From NCBI GenBank assembly GCA_964548025.1, contig CAZJRI010000009.1:1-64000 (forward strand): DNA of 64,000 nucleotides. The letters run 5' to 3'. Origin of the DNA: JAHRVQ01 sp964548025. Lineage in GTDB: Bacteria; Pseudomonadota; Gammaproteobacteria; Pseudomonadales; Azotimanducaceae. Shown here in pieces: positions 60,829 to 64,000 of the stretch. Made by a program: the position numbers and the translations under genes. The notes below the pieces were generated by a model. It worked only from the letters and a program-made list of their open reading frames with translations. It was not told where the DNA came from and did not search any database. The stretch's first letter is position 1, and each line of letters starts with the position of its first letter.

Positions 60829-61626
60829 ATGAAAGACTACAGTAGTTATCAATATCTGACGGTTGATTTCAAAGACAGGATAGCCACGATTACCCTGAAT
60901 CGTCCTGAACGTCGTAATGCAGCTCATGATCCCATGCATCAGGAATTGGAGACTATATTTTCTGATGTCGGGTCCGAAGATGATGTCAGAGCCATAGTCG
61001 TGACAGGGGCCGGGGAAACTTTCTGCGCCGGGGGTGATGCCACATCGATGGATTCAGGCGAATTTATGCCTACAGGTCCGCGGATTCCTTTTAATGGGGT
61101 CCGACGACTGGTGAACAGCATGCTAGATGTAGAACAACCGGTTATTGGCGCAATCAATGGTGACGCAGCAGGTCTCGGTGCGTCCCTGGCACTGTTGTGT
61201 GATATTACCTATGCAGCCGAAGATGCCCGAATCGGAGATACGCACGTCAAGATGGGCCTGGTGGCCGGTGATGGCGGCGCGGTCTTGTGGCCCATGCTGA
61301 TCGGGATGGCGAGGGCCAAGCAGTATCTGTTTACGGGTGATTGGATCTCAGGTGCCAAAGCAGCCGAAATAGGACTGGTGAACGAATCAATGCCTGCCGC
61401 CGAGGTTCTGCCAGCGGCAATGGCATTCGCCGAAAGAATGGCGAAGGGCGCACCAATGGCGATCCGTTGGACAAAGTATACGATGAACAAGCTGATACGT
61501 GACCAGGTCAATCTTGTGCTGGATACCGGTATGTTTCTTGAGGCAGCTACCATGGGTACTGACGATCTGAAAGAGGCTGCCGAGGCTTTCCTTGAGAAGC
61601 GACCCGCTGATTTCAAAGGAAATTAA
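60829..61626 (+). CDS. Enoyl-CoA hydratase/isomerase family
   Basis: This crotonase has about 265 residues with the oxyanion-hole segments VTGAGETFCAGGDATSM and AINGDAAGLGASLALLCDITY, and the region ARIGDTHVKMGLVAGDGGAVLWPMLIG. It probably acts on an enoyl-CoA formed by the neighbouring ligases. I chose the ATG at 60829; the open frame extends to a GTG at 60799. It is on the same strand as the thioesterase and VOC genes and may belong to the same unit. Confidence 0.9.
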   Translation: MKDYSSYQYLTVDFKDRIATITLNRPERRNAAHDPMHQELETIFSDVGSEDDVRAIVVTGAGETFCAGGDATSMDSGEFMPTGPRIPFNGVRRLVNSMLDVEQPVIGAINGDAAGLGASLALLCDITYAAEDARIGDTHVKMGLVAGDGGAVLWPMLIGMARAKQYLFTGDWISGAKAAEIGLVNESMPAAEVLPAAMAFAERMAKGAPMAIRWTKYTMNKLIRDQVNLVLDTGMFLEAATMGTDDLKEAAEAFLEKRPADFKGN

Positions 61627-61690
61627 TCTGAAGGGCACTAACTTAGGGTATAAATCAAAGCTAGCGGTGAGTAGGACAGATGTGTCTCAC

Positions 61691-63295
61691 CTATCGCTGT
61701 CCTTTGAGGTATTTGTCTCTTAACGCGAACTTCTGCACCTTACCGGACGCGGTAACTGGCAGTTCCTCTACGAACTCCCACTCTCTGGGTGTTTTATGTG
61801 GTGCAAGGCGTTCTCTGAGGTAGTTGTGTAGTTCTTCTTGTGTGACCTGCCCGGAGGGAGCCAGTCGAACGAAGGCGACCACCTGTTCACCCCATTTATC
61901 ATCCGGAATTCCGACGACAGCAACATCTCCGCCCGCGGGATGAGAAAAAAGAACATCCTCAATCTCCACCGGATAGATATTCTCACCGCCTCGAATAATC
62001 ATGTCTTTGATACGTCCGACAATTCGGCAATAACCCTCAGAATCCATGGTGGCAAGATCACCTGTATGCAGCCAACCTTCACTGTCGATGGCTGAAGCCG
62101 TCGCATCGGGCATATTGTGGTAGCCTTCCATAACAGCATAGCTGCGGGTGCAGAGTTCACCTGTTACGCCTGTGCTAACGACTTCACCTGTCTCGGTGCT
62201 AACGATTCGAACTTCCGTCTGTGGCAATGGCAGTCCGACGGTTTCTGCCTTGTTTTCGGGTGAATCATCAGGCCGGGTCTTGGTGATGGAACAGGAGGCC
62301 TCTGACTGGCCAAATAGTATAGAGAAGTCCACGTTCATCTTCTCTTCGATATGTCTTACCAGAGTCGCCGGAACTGAGGCGCCGCCACCACCGATAGTTT
62401 TCAGCGTACTGAGATCTCTTTCGGCAAATCCTCCATGCTCCATCATGGCGATTAACACGGTGGGTACCCCACCCATTGCGGTAACCTGCTCGCTTTCACA
62501 CATGTCGAGGACCAATCCAGGATCGAATTCCGAAGGTAAAACTAAACTGGCACAGTTGGTGAGTGATCCCATTACCCCGACCACACAACCCGCCACATGA
62601 AAGAGAGGTAGGGGATTCATAAATGCCCCACCTGGCACGAGGCCAAGACCCATACCTACAAATCTTCCGTTGTTGGTGACACCGCGATGTGAGAGAAGCG
62701 CTCCTTTCGGTGCACCCGTCGTGCCTGACGTATATTGAATCTGGGCGACATCCTGTGACGAAACATTGGGAAGAGACTGAGTCGGACTGCCGGATCGACA
62801 GAAGTCGTCCCAACCGTCGAAGGAGATAGCCTCCCTGAGTCCTGGTAGACTTCTCCTCGTTTCATCAACCCAGGTATGCAGAGGATTGTCCCGATACTCA
62901 GATACATAGAAAAGACCAACCGCTTCAGACTGCTTCAGCGCGTATTCGAGTTCCGGTTTTCTAAATGCCGGATTGAGTGGCACAAGAACGAGACCTGCCA
63001 TACCAACCCCCAATTGCAGGAATACCCATTCCGGACTGTTCGGACCCCATACGGCGATGCGTTCACCGGGCTTAAAATGGGTTAGCAGCGCTTTTGCTAC
63101 ACTATCGACTTCAGTGAGCATTTCTCGAAATGACCATCGCCTGTATTCGGAACCAGCCGGTTCACCGTAAACCAATCCGATCTGACCCGGATATTTTTCG
63201 GCAGCGTATCTGACTGTGCTCGAGACAGTTGATTCAAGGACTGGCTCGTTGGAATCTCCCTGAATCTGAGATTTGGTGAGCCCCCTGCTAGACAT
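61691..63295 (-). CDS. AMP-forming acyl-CoA ligase
   Basis: This 534-residue ANL enzyme has the P-loop IQYTSGTTGAPKGALLSHRG, LFGQSEASCSI (A5), WLHTGDLATMDSEGYCRIVGRIKDMIIRGGENIYPVEIE and the terminal catalytic lysine in PVTASGKVQKFALRD. It resembles fatty-acyl or cyclohexane/aromatic-carboxylate ligases. It is in tandem with the next ligase upstream (21 bp gap), so two related activating enzymes are coexpressed. Confidence 0.93.
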   Translation of the reverse strand: MSSRGLTKSQIQGDSNEPVLESTVSSTVRYAAEKYPGQIGLVYGEPAGSEYRRWSFREMLTEVDSVAKALLTHFKPGERIAVWGPNSPEWVFLQLGVGMAGLVLVPLNPAFRKPELEYALKQSEAVGLFYVSEYRDNPLHTWVDETRRSLPGLREAISFDGWDDFCRSGSPTQSLPNVSSQDVAQIQYTSGTTGAPKGALLSHRGVTNNGRFVGMGLGLVPGGAFMNPLPLFHVAGCVVGVMGSLTNCASLVLPSEFDPGLVLDMCESEQVTAMGGVPTVLIAMMEHGGFAERDLSTLKTIGGGGASVPATLVRHIEEKMNVDFSILFGQSEASCSITKTRPDDSPENKAETVGLPLPQTEVRIVSTETGEVVSTGVTGELCTRSYAVMEGYHNMPDATASAIDSEGWLHTGDLATMDSEGYCRIVGRIKDMIIRGGENIYPVEIEDVLFSHPAGGDVAVVGIPDDKWGEQVVAFVRLAPSGQVTQEELHNYLRERLAPHKTPREWEFVEELPVTASGKVQKFALRDKYLKGQR

Positions 63296-63316
63296 GATTT
63301 ATTCCGCTTAAGGTCA

Positions 63317-64000
63317 TTATTCGGCGCCGTGTATGTCAGTCTTCTGATCCTGCCAGAAGGGTTCCCGGAGGATTCTTCTCAGTATCTTGCCAACTGGTGT
63401 CTTGGGCAGTTCATCAACGATATGTATCTTCTTGGGTACCTTGAACTTTGCCAGTTTTGTTCTTGAAAATTCGATAAGTGCTTCCGCTGGCGGTTGATTT
63501 CCCTGCCTCAGGACGACCGAGGCGTTGATTGCTTCTCCCCACTTCTCGTCAGGCACAGAATAGACGCCGCATTCAGCAACGGCTTCATGATCCATGAGAG
63601 CGTTTTCAACCTCGGCGGGATAGACGTTGAATCCTCCAGTGATAATCATGTCTTCCTTCCTGTCTGCGAGATAGAAATACCCTTCGCTGTCTACGCGACC
63701 GAGATCTCCCGTTCGAAGCCATCCCCCCGAAAGGCGGGCTTCATCAAGATCAGGGCGGTGCCAGAATCCAGGGGTGGTCCAGGGTGCGCATAACCAGATT
63801 TCACCGACCTCACCAGTCGCCACATCTGTGCCATCATCATTTCGGATTCGTACTTGCGCCTGGGTACACTCTCTGCCAACTGAGGTGAGACGGGCCTCGT
63901 TATTTAATAACGCTTCTTCATGATCTTGTGGATTCATAAAAGTATTCAGGCCGTAAGCTTCTGTCTGGCCGAAGCCGGTATAAAGAACGGAACCGAGTTT
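63317..64000 (-). CDS. AMP-forming acyl-CoA ligase, C-terminal part
   Basis: This is the 3' part of an ANL ligase cut by the right edge. It starts in the A5 motif (YTGFGQTEAYGLNTF) and continues through WLRTGDLGRVDSEGYFYLADRKEDMIITGGFNVYPAEVE to the catalytic lysine in PKTPVGKILRRILREPFW. The N-terminal domain with the P-loop is outside the window. The in-frame Met at 63937 is internal, not the start. It is in tandem with the downstream ligase on the same strand. Confidence 0.92.
   Translation of the reverse strand, partial: KLGSVLYTGFGQTEAYGLNTFMNPQDHEEALLNNEARLTSVGRECTQAQVRIRNDDGTDVATGEVGEIWLCAPWTTPGFWHRPDLDEARLSGGWLRTGDLGRVDSEGYFYLADRKEDMIITGGFNVYPAEVENALMDHEAVAECGVYSVPDEKWGEAINASVVLRQGNQPPAEALIEFSRTKLAKFKVPKKIHIVDELPKTPVGKILRRILREPFWQDQKTDIHGAE

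Noticed and set aside
61640..61720. Hairpin between the converging crotonase and ligase genes
   Set aside because: CAAAGCTAGCGGTGAG pairs with downstream bases only with several bulges and part of it is coding; too weak to name a terminator.
62148..62600. 150-codon plus-strand frame
   Set aside because: It is the antisense of the acyl-CoA ligase at 61691-63295, which has full ANL motifs.
1..64000. tRNA or rRNA genes, transposases or phage genes
   Set aside because: I looked for T-loop GGTTCGA patterns, rRNA-like runs, and transposase or integrase motifs in the translated frames and found nothing convincing.

Overview
The window is a 64-kb piece of a gammaproteobacterial chromosome, probably from an uncultivated (likely marine) member near the Pseudomonadales/Cellvibrionales. 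This rests on gene content and order: lptM-lysA, cyaY, argH, algZ-algR-hemC-hemD-hemX-hemY, fre, rho, trxA, hemB, rsd and dsbB all occur close together, as they do in compact form in Pseudomonas and relatives. Three runs of 10-11 N fall inside genes and change the reading frame, so this is a draft or metagenome assembly in which those gap lengths are nominal.

Layout. 0-20 kb is housekeeping: lysine and arginine biosynthesis, frataxin, a LytS/LytTR two-component pair (AlgZ/AlgR-like) with a perfect CRP/Vfr-type palindrome between the two genes, the hemCDXY operon, flavin reductase, Rho, thioredoxin, porphobilinogen synthase, an ABC-F ATPase, Rsd, DsbB, a FliL-like protein and AcpH. 20-25 kb carries gshA, hslR, cysQ and an orphan OB-fold/thiolase-like pair. 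25.3-27.2 kb encodes an RpoD-family sigma factor with an acidic N-terminal extension and an unusual region 3.2, preceded by 660 bp of non-coding, AT-rich DNA holding a long imperfect hairpin. 27-41 kb mixes metabolism and translation: a crotonase, a LysE exporter, two MDR oxidoreductases, a threonine-dehydratase-like enzyme, isocitrate lyase, a stand-alone EF-G, an FKBP lipoprotein, PCD, a Bax-like glucosaminidase and a methyltransferase.

42-45 kb is an accessory patch: a frameshifted remnant that resembles the N-terminus of a Rieske-type oxygenase, then a GST-fold protein overlapping a double DsbA/HCCA-isomerase-like protein, then a DUF4097-like exported protein followed by a membrane TolB-like/TPR protein. 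49-64 kb looks like a CoA-ester catabolic region: SDR, ABM monooxygenase, GST, HCCA-isomerase-like protein, amidase, class III CoA-transferase, two further crotonases, a hotdog thioesterase, a VOC protein and three AMP-forming acyl-CoA ligases (the last cut by the window edge). Together these could activate, hydrate and trim an organic acid or aromatic substrate, but the substrate cannot be read from the sequence.

I saw no tRNA, rRNA, CRISPR array, transposase or prophage genes. The observations most worth a second look are the divergent sigma factor and its upstream hairpin, the 35-bp tandem repeats at 15.76-15.89 kb, the GST/double-DsbA pair beside the oxygenase remnant, and several perfect inverted repeats close to gene starts.
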